A stretch of 64,000 nucleotides of DNA. It comes from Nautilus pompilius. Lineage: Eukaryota; Mollusca; Cephalopoda; Nautilida; Nautilidae. A program made the translations under genes and the position numbers. Within the stretch, counting starts at the first letter, position 1. The number at the start of each line of letters is the position of its first letter. This document shows positions 40,301 to 55,300 of this stretch, piece by piece. Under the pieces are notes generated by a model. It was not told the origin of the DNA and made no database searches. It saw only the letters and a program-made list of their open reading frames with translations. The stretch lies in the NCBI GenBank assembly GCA_018389105.1, contig JACATO010000311.1, positions 925,501 through 989,500 on the forward strand, read 5' to 3'.

Positions 40301-43300
40301 AAGTGAAGAATTTTGCCATTGCTCTGATGTATACAGCTCAGATGGAACCAGCTGACTGGAAATTTTAATACAAGAGAGAGATTTTGACCTGAATGAGTTG
40401 TGCTATAATTACTATAACTATTGATACAGTACTTAAAAATACAAGAATCATAAGTAACTGTCTTTGAAAAGATCAACATTAATTGAAAGTGAGAATGGTA
40501 ACAGGATTTCATCTCCAGTTTTTAAATTACATGTAGATAAAGATTTGAGAAAATATAAGGGAAATTTTGTTGAATAAAATATCTCACAGTAGGGAATTTT
40601 AATTATTTATATTCATTTAATCAGATGCATTCTCTTCCACCCTTTTCAGGCCATTTGTAGATAATAAGAGATTAAAAATATTAGGATTAGTTGAGGTCTT
40701 TTGTTTTACTGAACTACCATATTCCTGTGTGGAATTATTAAAGATTTTTATTACTATTAAGAATTGGTAGTAAATTTTCAATTCTCAGTAACATTTATCT
40801 ATTAGCAATGAAAGATCATTGATTTCTTTTACTTAATGTTTTTGGTTCACTATTTCAGGAAACTGCATTGTATTGGGGTGACAATTCATCTGTAAGTGTG
40901 CAGTGTAAGCAGCCATATAAATCTAATGATGATTGCCTCTATTTTTTAGTAAGTCATTTATGATTTGATTTTATTGCTTTCCCTCTCAAATTTGTTCTTA
41001 ATGACAACCATGAGCATTTGTACACTTAAAATCTCAAAATACACATTGGTTTTTTTTTGGAGTCAGTGACTGAAAATATTCCATCTAATGAAGGTTTCTC
41101 TCTACCATATTTATGAAAATGTTCTGCAAAAGAAGAGTTGTCTTTGTTTTGATAATTGAAAGGTGTACTTGTTTTGTTTTCTTCTGAATGTGGCAACAGA
41201 GAAACTTGATGTAAGTTATGCATTTAACTTCACAATGCAAAAAATAAAACAACTAAATCTGCATAGTAATGTTTAAACAGTTCGTAAATAAATCAGAATG
41301 CTAGCATAATTTATTTTCTTAAATTCAGGTTTGTACCGTATAGTATTTGTCTTGCCTCTGTTCATGAAGTCGCAATTTTTGGGACCAAGATGTCATCTAT
41401 TGTAAATAAATCCAAGTTGTTGGGGAATGTTCCATTATTAGTTGGCAGGGGTGAGGAATTTTGTTAAAAATATAGCAGAATTTTTCTCAACTAAGGTATG
41501 AATAACTTAGTTAATAAAGCAATTCCACGTTGTAACATTTAGCTTATCACAACTTTCAACCGGTTTAAAACAGTCTAGTAAAAAAATTCCATGTTTTTTC
41601 ACTGGTGAGAATGTTTTTTTGATCTTGAGCTTCATTCAGTATTAAATAAAGGTTGGTTATGGTTTATTCCAGAAAAGATAGTTTAGCATTTGTAAAAGTA
41701 AATTACAAAATTAACTCTTTTGGACAAAAAAGGAAACAGTTTAAAAAAAAAAAAAAGAAAGCTAAACTCAGTTTGAGAAAAATTGGTTTTTGAAAAGTTG
41801 TTTGAAGCAATTAGAAATGCAGAAAACTTTAATTTTTAAAAATGTTAGTAGCAACAATAAAAAATTGGTTGCAATTCTTCATCTTCATATAGTAAAGGAA
41901 ACAAAATTGGTCTGACAAAATCTAAATAAGTTGATGAAAGTTTACGGCAGATGAATATGAAAATTTGTAAGTAATTTTTTTTCTAGCAATTTTATTTTAG
42001 AATAAATTTGCAATAACATCAGTTACAGATAAAAGAAAATGTTCACATTACAGGTAATCCTCATTTAACATATGTGCATTCTATAAAGTACAACTTTAAG
42101 TATAACTACGCTAAGCAAATCTTCTTTCCATTGAAAATAACATAAATCTGGGGTTAGGTACCTCAGAAACCAGACAAGCAACATTCTAACTTTTAAATAA
42201 GCTTATCAAATAAAGTAAATAGGTTAATTCTGTGCTCATCAATGATGATATGTATTGAAGCTTGCTTGAGTGGGTGGAGGGAGTGGATGGAAAGGGCAAC
42301 TCACTGGAATGAAGAGGCAGAATTGTCTGCCTCTCTGAAGATAAAATCTTTGGATCCTCTTTTTCTTGTAGAACAACAATAACTCTTTCTTTGGAAACTT
42401 CCTTTCAAAAAAAACAAATCTAGGTTCATTTGCATTGCTTTTCCTTTTTTTCTCTTGATACATTTATTTGTAACATTTCACTGCATCAGCAACTTCCCTA
42501 GCCACTTTTGAACTTTGTTCCCTATCAGGATCATCATCACTGAATATTTGCAGGGCACTTTCAGTATGCTGTAAAGCTTCAAACATCTGCTTCATAGTCA
42601 ACAGTTGATAGGGTGGATCATCATCCGCTATCTGAACTTATCATTACTAAGGTTTTTGCCATATGATTTAAGAACTTCTGAGATATCATTTCTCACCTCA
42701 TCAAAACCAGCCTGCTTAACCAAGTTCAGGATATCTTCACTGCAGGGACAGCATCAAAACCTTAAAGTTATTCACACATTCAGACCACAACTTCAACCAC
42801 CATTTATGCAAACCTTGGTAACTTCATCCCAGGACTCACCCCTGTTATTGATGCCTTTCAAAATGTTGAGCCCTTATCAAAACACTCAAATGTTAGGCTT
42901 CCCCTTTCCATCTTTCTCCCTAATCAGCAGGTTGAAAGAATGCCATAAGTACAGGATACACTGACTTACGTAAATTTGACTTTATGTAAGAAATAAATTT
43001 TAAAAAAAATTCAAGATACAGCAAAAATGTTACATAGCACTGCATATGGGTACCTTGGTATGAGTAGGTACTACTTTGAGCCGTGGAGTAATGTGCGCTG
43101 GGGTCTGAGTGTGTTAATCAGTCAGCATCCCTCTCCCATTGCTCCAAGTTGTGCATTAGTATCCATCAAGTGAGTTTAGTTGTGCGTAAATCTTTTCATT
43201 TTTATGTAAATTTTCCCAATGCAAATCATGGTGCCAAAGCATAAAAGTGATGTTAGCACTAGTGGTTCAGGAAAGAAGCTTAAGGTGATTACACTTGAGG

Positions 43301-46300
43301 AGGAGGTGAGCACAATAAAGAAATATGAAGACAGGCAAACTGTTTGTTTTCATCGATAACTATTGTTCAATGCCTACCTTCGTGTTTATGTAAGATTACT
43401 GTATACATGTGAGTTCAACTTACATAAAAGTCTATTTAGGTATAGCCAACTGGAATGTAACCCTTTATGATTCAAGAACTTTCCTGTAGAAGGCTTTGAA
43501 TGCTGCAATAGAACCCTGATTCATCAGCTGCAGCAGTGATGTCATATTAGGAGGCAGGAAGATGACTGACTTTTTCGCACAGGTCATCATACATATTTAG
43601 CCATTCAAAAAAGATAGCTCTCATATTCCAGGCCACCTTATTCAATTTCCAATGAACAGACAGATGATTCTTTGAAAATCTCTTTACTGCTCCTTGATTT
43701 TCAGAGTGATAACTAGCAATTGCTTCATCTTCATATCTCCAGCTGCATTACTACCCAGCAATAATGTTAAGCAGTCTTTTGCAGCTTTAAATCTTGGTGC
43801 TGTCTTTTCTTCAAAGGAAATATAAGTGCGTTCTGGCATTTTCTTCCAATAAAAACTAATCTCAGTGACCATTAAACCTGCTTCAGCGAATAACCACCCC
43901 CCTTAATTATTTCTTTAAAATTCTTGGAGAATTTTTCAGCTGCTACAGCTCTGCCTTTCCGGATATATTAATATTGTGTAAGTTGCAACTTCTCTTGAAT
44001 CACTCAGACCACAATGACTTCCTACAAAAGTTTCTGCCCGTGAGCTTTCACCAATGTTACTTTTCAATTCATCAAACAAACCTCTCTGCTTTCGCTTGTA
44101 TCACAGCAAACTTAGTGGCATATTTTGTTGATTCTTGTCCTCAATCCACACTCAGAGAAGCCACTCCATGCTTCCCATTAAACTACTACTGGCCCTGTTA
44201 ATCATCATAGCACTAAGGGGTGTCATGTACTAAGCACTACTGTGAATCTTCTGTGCATTTCCCCAAAAGAGTGAGATCTGGTGCGACACACTCTTAAAGC
44301 CTCTGACATCCAGTTCAGTTTTCAAACTAATGCTTTTCCTGCTTTTCTTTGCACTAGAACTGCTACCTTCACTTGCTGTGTGCTTCTTATTTGTGATGCT
44401 GGCTGGGAGCACGTTATTTTGAGGAACATTATGCTTGAACATATCACTAACAACAATGGCCAATGTGCACCAAGCTGGTGGCATTGGTGTTCCCACACCA
44501 CAGGTGGTATTTAACAGTCGCTGGCCCTCCACCACTAAGTAGCTATATGTTGGCAGATGGTGTTATTGGGAAACACTACATAACCTCAAATGTAGGCATT
44601 CCCTATTGAATCAACGATGTAACAATGATGAAGGAAACACTAACCAGTACAGCTTTAAGTGGACTAACTATATATTCATTACAGGGATGTGATTAACAAC
44701 CAATCAGAACTGTTTAATTCCATTGATGAACCAGGAGGGTCAGAAAGTACTTTTACAAAAATACTGAAGGAACCCAGACAGTTTTTTTTTTTTTTTTTAG
44801 ACAAATGCTACTTGTAGTTTTAAAAAAAAGATTTTGCAGAGTTTTAGCCTTTCCTTAAGATATTTTAATGAATTAAAAAAAAAATAACATGGAATTTAGA
44901 ATTAAAATATGCTTATATCTTTAGAATAAAGTTTCCAACTGAAGCCAAGAAGAAGAAAAAATGTTAAGTGAATGGGCAGTGTATGTGATTCACTTTTCCA
45001 TCGAGATAAATAATTTATTAAGAAATAAGCAGTAGCATGTAGCAGTTTTACTTGTCATTTTGTCTTCATATCAACAAGTGGTGTGCCACAGGTTCAGTTT
45101 TAGAACCTTTTGTGCATGTGATTTATGTAAAGGATATAATTGGTGTAGTGGATACATAAATATAAGAAGGGGCAGCAGGCTCTGTGTACTAAGCACTCTT
45201 TTTCTCTCCCTTCCACTTTAAATCAGAAGAGCAGTTTGGTTTTCCTAGATTATTTTGGCATTGGAGATATACCATGGGCTTCTAAAGGCCAGTTTATCTG
45301 CAAAGTTGATAACTGCTCCACATTATGCAATCTTTTTTTTTAAAACCTGTTTAGTTTTCTATATTCTATTAATTTTCTTCATATATTTGGGTGAAAGAAA
45401 AAAAACAGCACTTTATGAGACTTTTTTTTACTTCTGTGCTTACATTAGTCAGGGTGACAACTGATATAAAACCTACTGGCCGAAATGTCGCTTAACAACC
45501 CTGATACCATCAAACAACCATTTATGACCATGTGTTTGACCACATGCAGTGCTATTTGTGAGTGAGACAGCTTGGATTGCTTGCTGTATTCACCCAGGTC
45601 TGTGAAGATAAGAAATTTCTATGTTGTCTGCCACTTTGGAAGCTATTTTAGTTTCTAACTCTGCATCAAAACTTAGGAGATGCTGGTGTTTTGAAAATGT
45701 ACATGGAAGAAGCATTAAAAATGCTTAAAGTATGGATTACTCCATGTATATAATCTGACAAGCAGACAAATAGTTAATGATGATTTAGAAGTCTGTTTTA
45801 ATATTAATTTTATATGTAAGTTAAAACTTTTCTTTCTATTTAATGAAAATTTATGCATTGTGGTATGATGTTTATGAAGAGAAAATCTCCTCCTCTCCAT
45901 AGCATCCTTCAGATATTACTTATGATGTTTCTTCAAAGTTGGCAGCCATGTAACTGACTACTTCCAAGTTTCTGTTTGCAGAATTCACACCATAAAAATA
46001 TAAAGAAGGTTGCAAGTGGAGCTAAAGTTTACAGAAAGAGATAACTTTTAGATGAACCTATGCTTCAGTCATGTGGCAATTGGAGTTTATATAAAGCTAT
46101 TCAGATAAAAATATGAACATCAATGGGATTGTGATAAATTGGAAAATGTAATTTCATTAAAGAATTTGGCACTTATTAATTTAAAAAGTTGGAAATGTGA
46201 AATTATATTTTATCTAACAAACAGTGAAGTTATTGCAGTAGTAAGAATAATTAACTGAACTACCAAGCATAAACCAAAGAAAGTTTTGCTCTTTGTGTCC

Positions 46301-49300
46301 TTGGTCTGACTGCATTTTGAATATGGTTTGTGGACTCTTTATTTAATGAAATTTATTAAATTGTAGGAAAGGATTCAGCTTACAATAGATTCTCTGAAGT
46401 CTTCATGGACTTTAGGATATGCAAAATAATTAAGAAATATTAGATATACAGTAAAACCTTGATTTAATTGACTAATAGGGTGGGAAGGAGTATCTGTTAA
46501 TGCCAGGAGTTTGTTAAATCTGGACATTTACATACACTGTTTGCATACAATCTTATATAATGACCATATCTAACAACCTATATATTGACTTAGATTCACC
46601 ATATATCTTATTTGCTATACCATGGTGTTTACGGAAATGCCAAAGCCAACCACCACTAGCCCGAAATTTTATGTTCATGTGCTTTGCTAGCATATCCGTA
46701 GTGGAATGAAGTTCAACACCATGATCATTTATGCCACTAGAACGTTGCTGCACATACCACTTATATACAGCTTCTTTGAGGATTTTATCCTATGCACTTT
46801 CATATGCTTCCTGACACAAATTGATGAACCACTGGCTGAAGCATCAACATCAAACTTTAATGAAAACTGTTAGAGCTTTTCTTTGCTCTTACAAATATCA
46901 GACATCATTTGTTTCTTCATGCCATACTCCTCACACACCGGACTCAAGCTTTGATATCAATTCAAGTTTTGCAAAATACTCAAATTCACTTGCTTTCTAG
47001 GCCATGGTTGATAACATTGTTTGCTTTAGATGCTAATAAAGCATAAACAAAAGCTGAATTGAAAGCAAAACTCATGAGTGAAGTCTAAGCTCTATCACAG
47101 AATGCAGTCAACAGCAGAGTAGGAGATGGTGGATGCCCACACACTATGTGTTGATGGATGTGTAAAAGGCGCCCAAGTAAAACATTTTTCGCACAGCTCA
47201 ATGTGGACTTTTGTTGGGAGACCAGACAGCATCTGTTGCTTCCAAAGTCCATTGAATGGGGATCCATTAAATTGAGGTTTTTACTGTACATAGTTTGGAT
47301 TTTAGATGGATGATGGCAAATAAAAATAATTTTGAACATTTTCATCATTAATGATTCTATTCATTAACTTTGGTTACCAATATGAAGAGTAGTCTTTTTA
47401 GATGTGCTAAAGTCTCAAAAATCATTATATGTACTTTTTAATCATCAAGATTGTAAATAAATGTTATATTCAATGATGGTGGTTAATACTAGTATCATTC
47501 AATTAAAAATTGTGTTCTTAAGTATTTCTCTTTACTGTGAGTGGTTTTAAGATTTCTGTCTATTTGTAGTAATTTAACTTAGTTTAACTAAGTAATCATG
47601 ATAATGTGGTGGCGTAATCAAATATTTGAGATCATGTCAGCCAGAAAAAAATTTTTTTAAATTTATTGTAATTTTTCCCAACTAATGTTATACCAAAAAA
47701 AACTGATGATAAACTTTGTATTTGTTTCTAGAGCGGAATATTTTCTTACAATGAGGTGGTGTTTGGCATTTATCCAGCAAGTGAAAAAGCTGCAGCATTC
47801 GGCGATGCTGACGAGAAAGTAAAACACATTGTACATAAAGTCAGATTGTTTGATATCAGCGATAGTTCCTTGCATGATGCATCTAGTAAGTGATGGTGAT
47901 CCATTGGCAAATGTTAGAATGAATATACTAATTATTGAATAATTCTTTCCTTGTTCCTGACTAATAAATAAGACAATCAGTTCTCCTTTTCTATTATAAA
48001 ATTAATATCTAAAGACAGTATTCAAAGACGGGTAAGTTGTGCCATTATTTTCTTAGAAGAATGGCTTTTGGCATCAAAATAGTTTATTTTGTCTTGTTTT
48101 CAAGTTAACCAATATCAGAATTAAATAAATGTATTATAAAATTAATAAATCTATTTATAGGTCAGATAAAAATGGTTTCCCATTTATGAGTATCACAACT
48201 GATGATTATTTTGGTAGTTAATCAGCAGCAATAATATTTATTAATCTTACACAAAACTGAAGTAGTGGGAAATTATTATAACTCATTGAAATCAATGACT
48301 TTGATATATTTCCAAAAGTATTAAACATTTTGCTTTGTTCTTCCAATAAACAAAATAAAAACAGCAGCAAGAATTTCATGCATTTTGTTAAAACAGCTGT
48401 GGGGTAAATTTTATGAATTTTAGTTAGCACTTTATTCAGTAAAGCACAGAAGAATCCTTCATGTTGTGATGAGACCTTTAACATGATCCCTGGCAAACTC
48501 TCCAAATTATCCTATGAAGAGGGAGAGAAACATAAAAATACAAAAATGTCAGATGTAACCAAAACATGGGACTACAATAATTTTTACCACTATCTTATTG
48601 CATTTTTTCTTTGACATATTGTTCTTGGCAAAGTGTTTACTGAGAAATAGATGATGAACTTTAACATATTAGCATATTTAAAGAATTAATAACTTTTTTG
48701 CTATCACTTCCCTTTTCTTTGGAAAGTAATACAAGGCCATTTGTATTATGAAAAAAAGAAGAAAAGTTCTGCCCTATTTAGCACTGTCACTAAAACGTAC
48801 ATACAGTGAACAGACTCTCTGTTTCAGTTCAGAAACAGCTCAGACGTTCAAATAATGGCAGTAGAAGAAAGCGAGAGAAGAGAGCTCCCACTGTATACGG
48901 CATTGAGCTAGCTTTCTTTGTAGATTACAGTGTTTACAATTTGTAAGTTTACTTTTATTTGTCTCTTGTTTTCTCCACTTTGTATGTGGCCAAATTTTGC
49001 TTTGCTCATCTATATGACAAGTGACAAAATTATTTCAAATTAATTCTTTCTTTAAAATTTGTTTAATTGAAATATTTACACATAAAAATGCAGATGTATG
49101 CACACCCACCTGTCTACATGAGCCATTTCGGATCTGAGTTGAATCAAGTTTCAGTCTTAGGAACTTTCCATTGATCTGTAATTAAATGGTTTTTGGTGTT
49201 TCATTTTCATTTCTGTGGTTCTAAATTTTCAGAAAATTCTCACATCCATTTTGTTTGAGCATATTTTTGATTTAAAAAAAAAAAACATTTTTTGCTCATA

Positions 49301-52300
49301 CTTTAAAATAAATCTTTACATCATATCTGTTCGTTTTGTTGGGTATTTGTACCATTTATTGGCTACCAATGTAGATTTTAATATTCATGCTTTGATCTGG
49401 TAGTCATAACTCTGTAAACTTATATTGTCTCCAATGGAGTGGATATTTCTGCTGCTGATAGAGTTGAGAAATGTGTGTAGGTGCAACTGATTGGAAAAGG
49501 TAGATGATGGCACCGTTGAAGTCAGAAGGAGACTGATTACTATTACAGGTACACTGTATTGAAATGGTGAACCATTTAATGAATGAAGCATCAGGTACTC
49601 TGCTACAATAAGAAGTCTGCAAGCAACTTGTTTCTGTTGTTTGTTTTTTTAAATTATTTTTTATGTATGAGTAGTGGGTGGGTGAGTTTCTTCTATGTAG
49701 ATCATCTTAATCTTAATTTTATTCTTAGCACATTTTGCTGTAGTACTTACAGAGATGCGCAACTTCTCAGAATGCATACAGAACACCTTTTGATGCAATT
49801 CTCCAAATTTCTTGCACACTCACATGCATGTTAGGAGGGGAGTACATCCTCCTAAGAGGATGTCCATTTTTCCTTTTGCCACCATACCTGAAAGTTCCTA
49901 AAAAATTGTATGTACAAGGATGTACTGCTGATGCTGTAATTTCTGGTAATAAGAATAATAGTAATTAACTAAGCACGAAATATTCAGAATATAAACAAAT
50001 TAATCTATTCAAAGATTCAGTTTTACTGCTGCTTCCTTTTTCAGTTTTTATAAACTAACAATCCCAGAAGAACAATCAAGTCAAAAAAGTAAAGCACTCT
50101 CTATGTTGAGAGAATATTATTGGTTTCTTGCCAATACGGTAAGTACTTGTTAAATTTTTTTTTAAAAAAAAAAGAAAAGATTTTGACAGAAATAGAATTT
50201 GCTTGCCTATTGAATAGAAGCATTTGTTGCAGGTAAATGTCAGTTGCAAGAGTAAAGTTTAATATACATTCAGAATAATTACATTTCCACCATGGTGCAT
50301 ATAAAATGGCAAGAATCTCCAAAGTGAACTGATCTAGAAGAGTTTTTATTTATCATGGGTCATCTGATTTCTTTATAGGCTGCAGCTGCTGATGGAAGTC
50401 TGAAAACTACAATGTTTAAATTCTATTCCTTTATTTGGTTGGTGGATGAATGGGCATGATGCATTGATGGAAGAAAAGAGGAAAGGACCCAAGGGGGAGC
50501 AGTTTCAAAATAATAGAGAACATTTTAAAATATCTGTAGTAAAAATTCTGTTACTCTGTATATTGGTGGTTTTGGAATGTAGGTTTAACAAATGTGAAAC
50601 TACAGCATGTGAGCTTTGGTATTGTGCCAGTATTGACTAGAATAGTTGTTTATGCAGCAAATTTTAAATTTGATTCTTAAATAAAATATAGACTGTCACA
50701 GGGAACAGAAAACCTGCACCTGATGTCTGTATTGGATTTATTTGAATAATATGATGATTATTTGATTTTGACAGACTAATTGTCGTTAACATTAGCCAAA
50801 GACTTGTTTATTAACTAACAGTGGTTGCAAAATACAGCAGTAACAGGTTTGAAAAAATATTTACCCACTGCATATGAGTACCTCTGGCCTGCTTATGCCA
50901 GTGTTTTTTTGTTTTTTTTTTAAATAATTCATATATAATGAGTAGAGAGTACTGTCACCATTACTTGAATGTAATAATCTTGTAGTAGGTGTGTTCATCT
51001 ATGACTTTGGAGCTAGTGAACCACCTGCATCTTGTCTTGATGAGAACCAGGATGAAAGCCCAGTACACACCTTAACAAGCTTCCAGTATCTTGTTAAATA
51101 GAAACTAAAATATTTGATACATATTTTTCTTGATTGATTAAAGTAGTGAATTGAAATTAAAAGTATTCAACCATCTTAACAATCAGTCTTTTGACAAAGC
51201 TGATCGAAATGTGTTTACATGCTTGTAATGTGTATCTCATTTGATGTGTTCATGTTAAACAAATGAAATAGGAAGTTTGGGGAGTATATTGCAGCACAAA
51301 TTTTTGTCAAATATTCAACCAATTTTTTTTTTATTTGCTTAAATTTGAATATGATTGAAAAAATTATACACCAATTTTACTAAATGTAAATAATTTTTTA
51401 TTCTATAAGAGATATTAAGAACCTCAGTGTGGTTTATTTACTTTCTTTGAAATCAAGCAGCACAGTATTGGTTTGAGATAATGGCTAATATATTAGATCT
51501 GAAGAACAAAAGATTTATGGAGAGAGAGACAGAGATGGCCAGCACAACCACGTATGCAATCAATCTTGACAGCAAATTTTAGGGATTCAAGTTAATTATA
51601 AATGACTATTAAATGCAGTCTACTGAAGAATGCATACAGTAATACCACAATGGGAGCTGATTCGTTATTAAGATCTTGGCTTTGGAATTTTTAAAAAATT
51701 CTATAAAATAAGTAAAAAAAAAATTGTGAATACAAATGAACTGAATGCACCTACAATTTTTGTTTACGCTTGCTGAGTCACTGACGAGCAGTGTATTAGA
51801 GTGCTTAGAGCCAATCAGCACTTAGCAGCTTAGACTCAGATGCACCTACCTCTGCTGTTGCCACTCAAGAGGATTGGTGCTTACCACAACAATGGTGTCT
51901 TCAGCATTTAATAAATGATATTGCAGGTAAAAAAAACAACACTGTTAGGAACATATTTCCATATCAAACACGTTATAATGACTCGTTGAAAGCTGTCTCC
52001 TCCAGGAATGCATCCTGAGCTTTCAAAGGGGTCTTGCTGTATTGCGAAAAATAAATTGGTTGCAAATGTGATTGTTTGGAATGCACAATAACGTCTAACC
52101 CAGGGGTGAAAATGTTCCAGTGTGCGGAAACAGCCAGTAATGATGCCTTGAAGCTACAACAGATGGATAATCACCATGGATCGAATATTCTAATATTGGT
52201 CAGGACAGTTACACTACACATGAGAGCTTCTGATAGCCGGTGACATTTCCGGTTTTAGTCAGTCATCTCATGAGTTCACACACTGAAGAATATTTCTCAC

Positions 52301-55300
52301 TTTCAGAATTGTGATCTGTTTCAGTTTGTCTTTCCATATGGAAGCTCTTGCACATCTTATTTTAGAGTGCATGCAAGCATGAAAGTTTTTGTAATGATGC
52401 CAACTTTGTTAATACCAATCAGTATCAATCAACTAAACAGTGGTGGGATGAAAATGGCTGTTGGGTGCTGAATATTGAAACTGAAAGACTAAGAACTAGA
52501 ACTACATAAACCAGGCTTCTTCAGCAAGCTTTTGAAAAGAGACAAGCTATTACCAGAGCCAAGTGTACTTGCATGTGATAATGACAAAAGTGTACTTTTG
52601 TGACTAAAGGAAGGTATCAAAGTAAGTTTTCTGGGGTTCCTAACATCTCATGTTGGATCTGGCGAGTCAATGCAAGATTGTAATGATCTAAGTTAGTAGT
52701 CTGCATTATCATTATGAATTTCAGAGTAAATAACAGTACTAAAAAGCCTGGAAGTGGTTGTCCAAAAAATAATAAGAGAGGGAGCAGACAGATAAGAAAA
52801 ATGGTTAGGGAAGTTAGATTAAAAATTGTTACTTATGTCAGCAAAGAGCAACAAGATAAAGGAAAAGCCATAAGATGTCATGGCAAGAAATGAACAGCTT
52901 GATAGAGGAATGCATGGAAGAGTAGCTAAAAAAAGGTGATTCATTAGTAAGAATAATGACTACAATTTCTGGGATAATGTTTTATAGAGTGATGAAAGTA
53001 AAAAAAAGACTTTATTCAATGGTATAACTGGTCAGGAGGCAGCCTGGAGAAGCTGGGATTGTACCACCTCAGAAGGAAAGAAACATAAACACTGGAGAGA
53101 GAATTATTCACATTGGCAAGGGAATTGGACAAACTATAGTTTTCAGTAGGACAGTGATCCCAAGTGCATCTCAAGTTATTTCCCACATCAAAAGTAAAGA
53201 TGCTGGAATGGCTTACATGGTCTATAGATTCAAATACCCCAGAATGATCAAAGGAAGATATGAAGCAAAGAGTAAATCAGTAAAGCTTCATCAATGAGTT
53301 AAAGAAAAAGCATTGTTAAGGTAAACACCATTTCAGCCCATCTTTTTCAAAAGACTGATTAATTTGGTTTATTCGCTGTGAAGACCGCTATCAATGGAAT
53401 GGTTGATATTACGCATTTTAAAATTATATATTAAAATTTTTCAGATAAAAACTGTTTACAGTTCTCTTTCAAGAAAGGATTTTATTTTAGAAGTCATTTA
53501 TACAGGACTTTTTGTTTCTGATGTAAGTTAACTCCATCATTTTTGGGGGGGGTTGGTTTATTCTGGTGGAGTAGTATAACAAGTACAAAATGTAATAGTA
53601 AGGAGGCAGTCTAGCCAGCAAAAGAATCTATAGCTATGTCCAACTTTCTGTAAGAAAATTAAATCAGCCACCTTAATCTTGGCCACGCGAATGTTGGGGA
53701 AGATGAATGGTTTTATTTTGAAAGTTTCTAGAAGGAATTAAACATCAATTTTGTTAATAAAGCTGCTTTAAATGCTGAAATAAGTAATCTTGTATAGGTA
53801 CAGCGTTTAGGTTTGTCAGTTTTGTTAAGGGAAGGTTGGTAAAACTGCAGTACCTCCATGTAACTTTAGTGTTTAACTGTACCTGCCTACATAAACTGGT
53901 GAAAGATTACCATGACATTAGGGCTTGATTGGGATGAGACCCTGTGTAAACAGTTGATTTGTGAAATAAGAGCTAGCTACATTGGCCGAGGTGTGTCTCA
54001 CCTATTAGTGGTTTCTGGAATCATAGCACTGGCAAGCACTAGTAAATGTACATCTGCAACATATGAGCAAATTTACCACAAATCATCATGACTGGGCAAT
54101 GTGAATTTTAAAGATGTGTCTTGAGAAGCGGCCCTTATGTAATTGTGCAATGTTGGGAGTTAATAGCATATCTGATTGCTTTTTCCATGTCTGTATTAAA
54201 ACTTCTCTTTAATTTTGTAACTACCTTATGGGCATTTCAAAACTGAACAAAACTTTAATGATCATAGTAACAATCCTGCACACACTGGTAATTTGTATAG
54301 TGTGGGGGTTGATTTTTTTTTCTCACCTTGTACAGTTGGATGATCATTCTGACCAGCAAAAGAGATGGCGCTTTAAGGTTTGGAATGATTGTGGCATGAC
54401 TATGCAAGTTATAAAGCAGATGTTTGTTCCATGACCTGTGGGGTGAAGACTATCATTTGTCTTCTAAATAATATCTCAACAGATGATATGTATTGACATT
54501 GGCCATCTTAATGAAGCTTTCAAGGATGCTGCTGCTACTGATCAGAGGAAACTGGAGTAAAAATAAAACTACAAAAAATATATGTATAACAAAGTTAAAA
54601 GGAAAATAAATCTGGAACCAGACTGTGCAGTGAATATGCTACCATGTCACAAAACTGTTTATTTAATGGGCAATAAAACTTTAAATAGTACAAAAACTTT
54701 ACAGCATGCTTTACTACTATGATAGCAACTTACATTATTTTATCATTTTCCCATCTGTAATATGTTTGTATGAATATATGTACATTTTTGTTGTAGTCTA
54801 CATTAACATCTCCATGGACTACAATGGGCTTCACAGATAATGTGAATGTTTTCACAGTTTGGAAGAATTTTTCCTACTGGGTGTTTAACACACAAGCCTC
54901 TGGTATAGGGAAATATGATCATGTGATGTTGTTCACCAGGTATGTCAAAACACTTGGTAAATAGGCTAACATACTTAGGTATTTTATAATTTTAAAGTCA
55001 AAATCCATTATTGAAAAAAAAAACAAAAACAAACATTTTTTAAAGAAATTTGAAGCAAGGAATGAACTTGTTTTTCTGGTTACTGTTCAACCTTTGTGAT
55101 AGTGTCTAATGCATGTAACTTTCTAGTAAATAAAAATAATAAAAAATAGTTTTCCAAAATGGCAGATTTAGTGCAGAATTTTACCAGTCACAGCGGGGAG
55201 TAATTCAACATAGGTGTAGAGTTAGCCAACTTTTTAAGTAAGCAGTCCAGAAATGTTTGCAAAACACCTTATTGACAAGATTACCACTGATTGGTGGCAG

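Noticed and set aside
42605-42964. 119-codon plus-strand frame
   Set aside because: Antisense shadow of the Tigger acidic C-terminal region, which reads sensibly on the minus strand.
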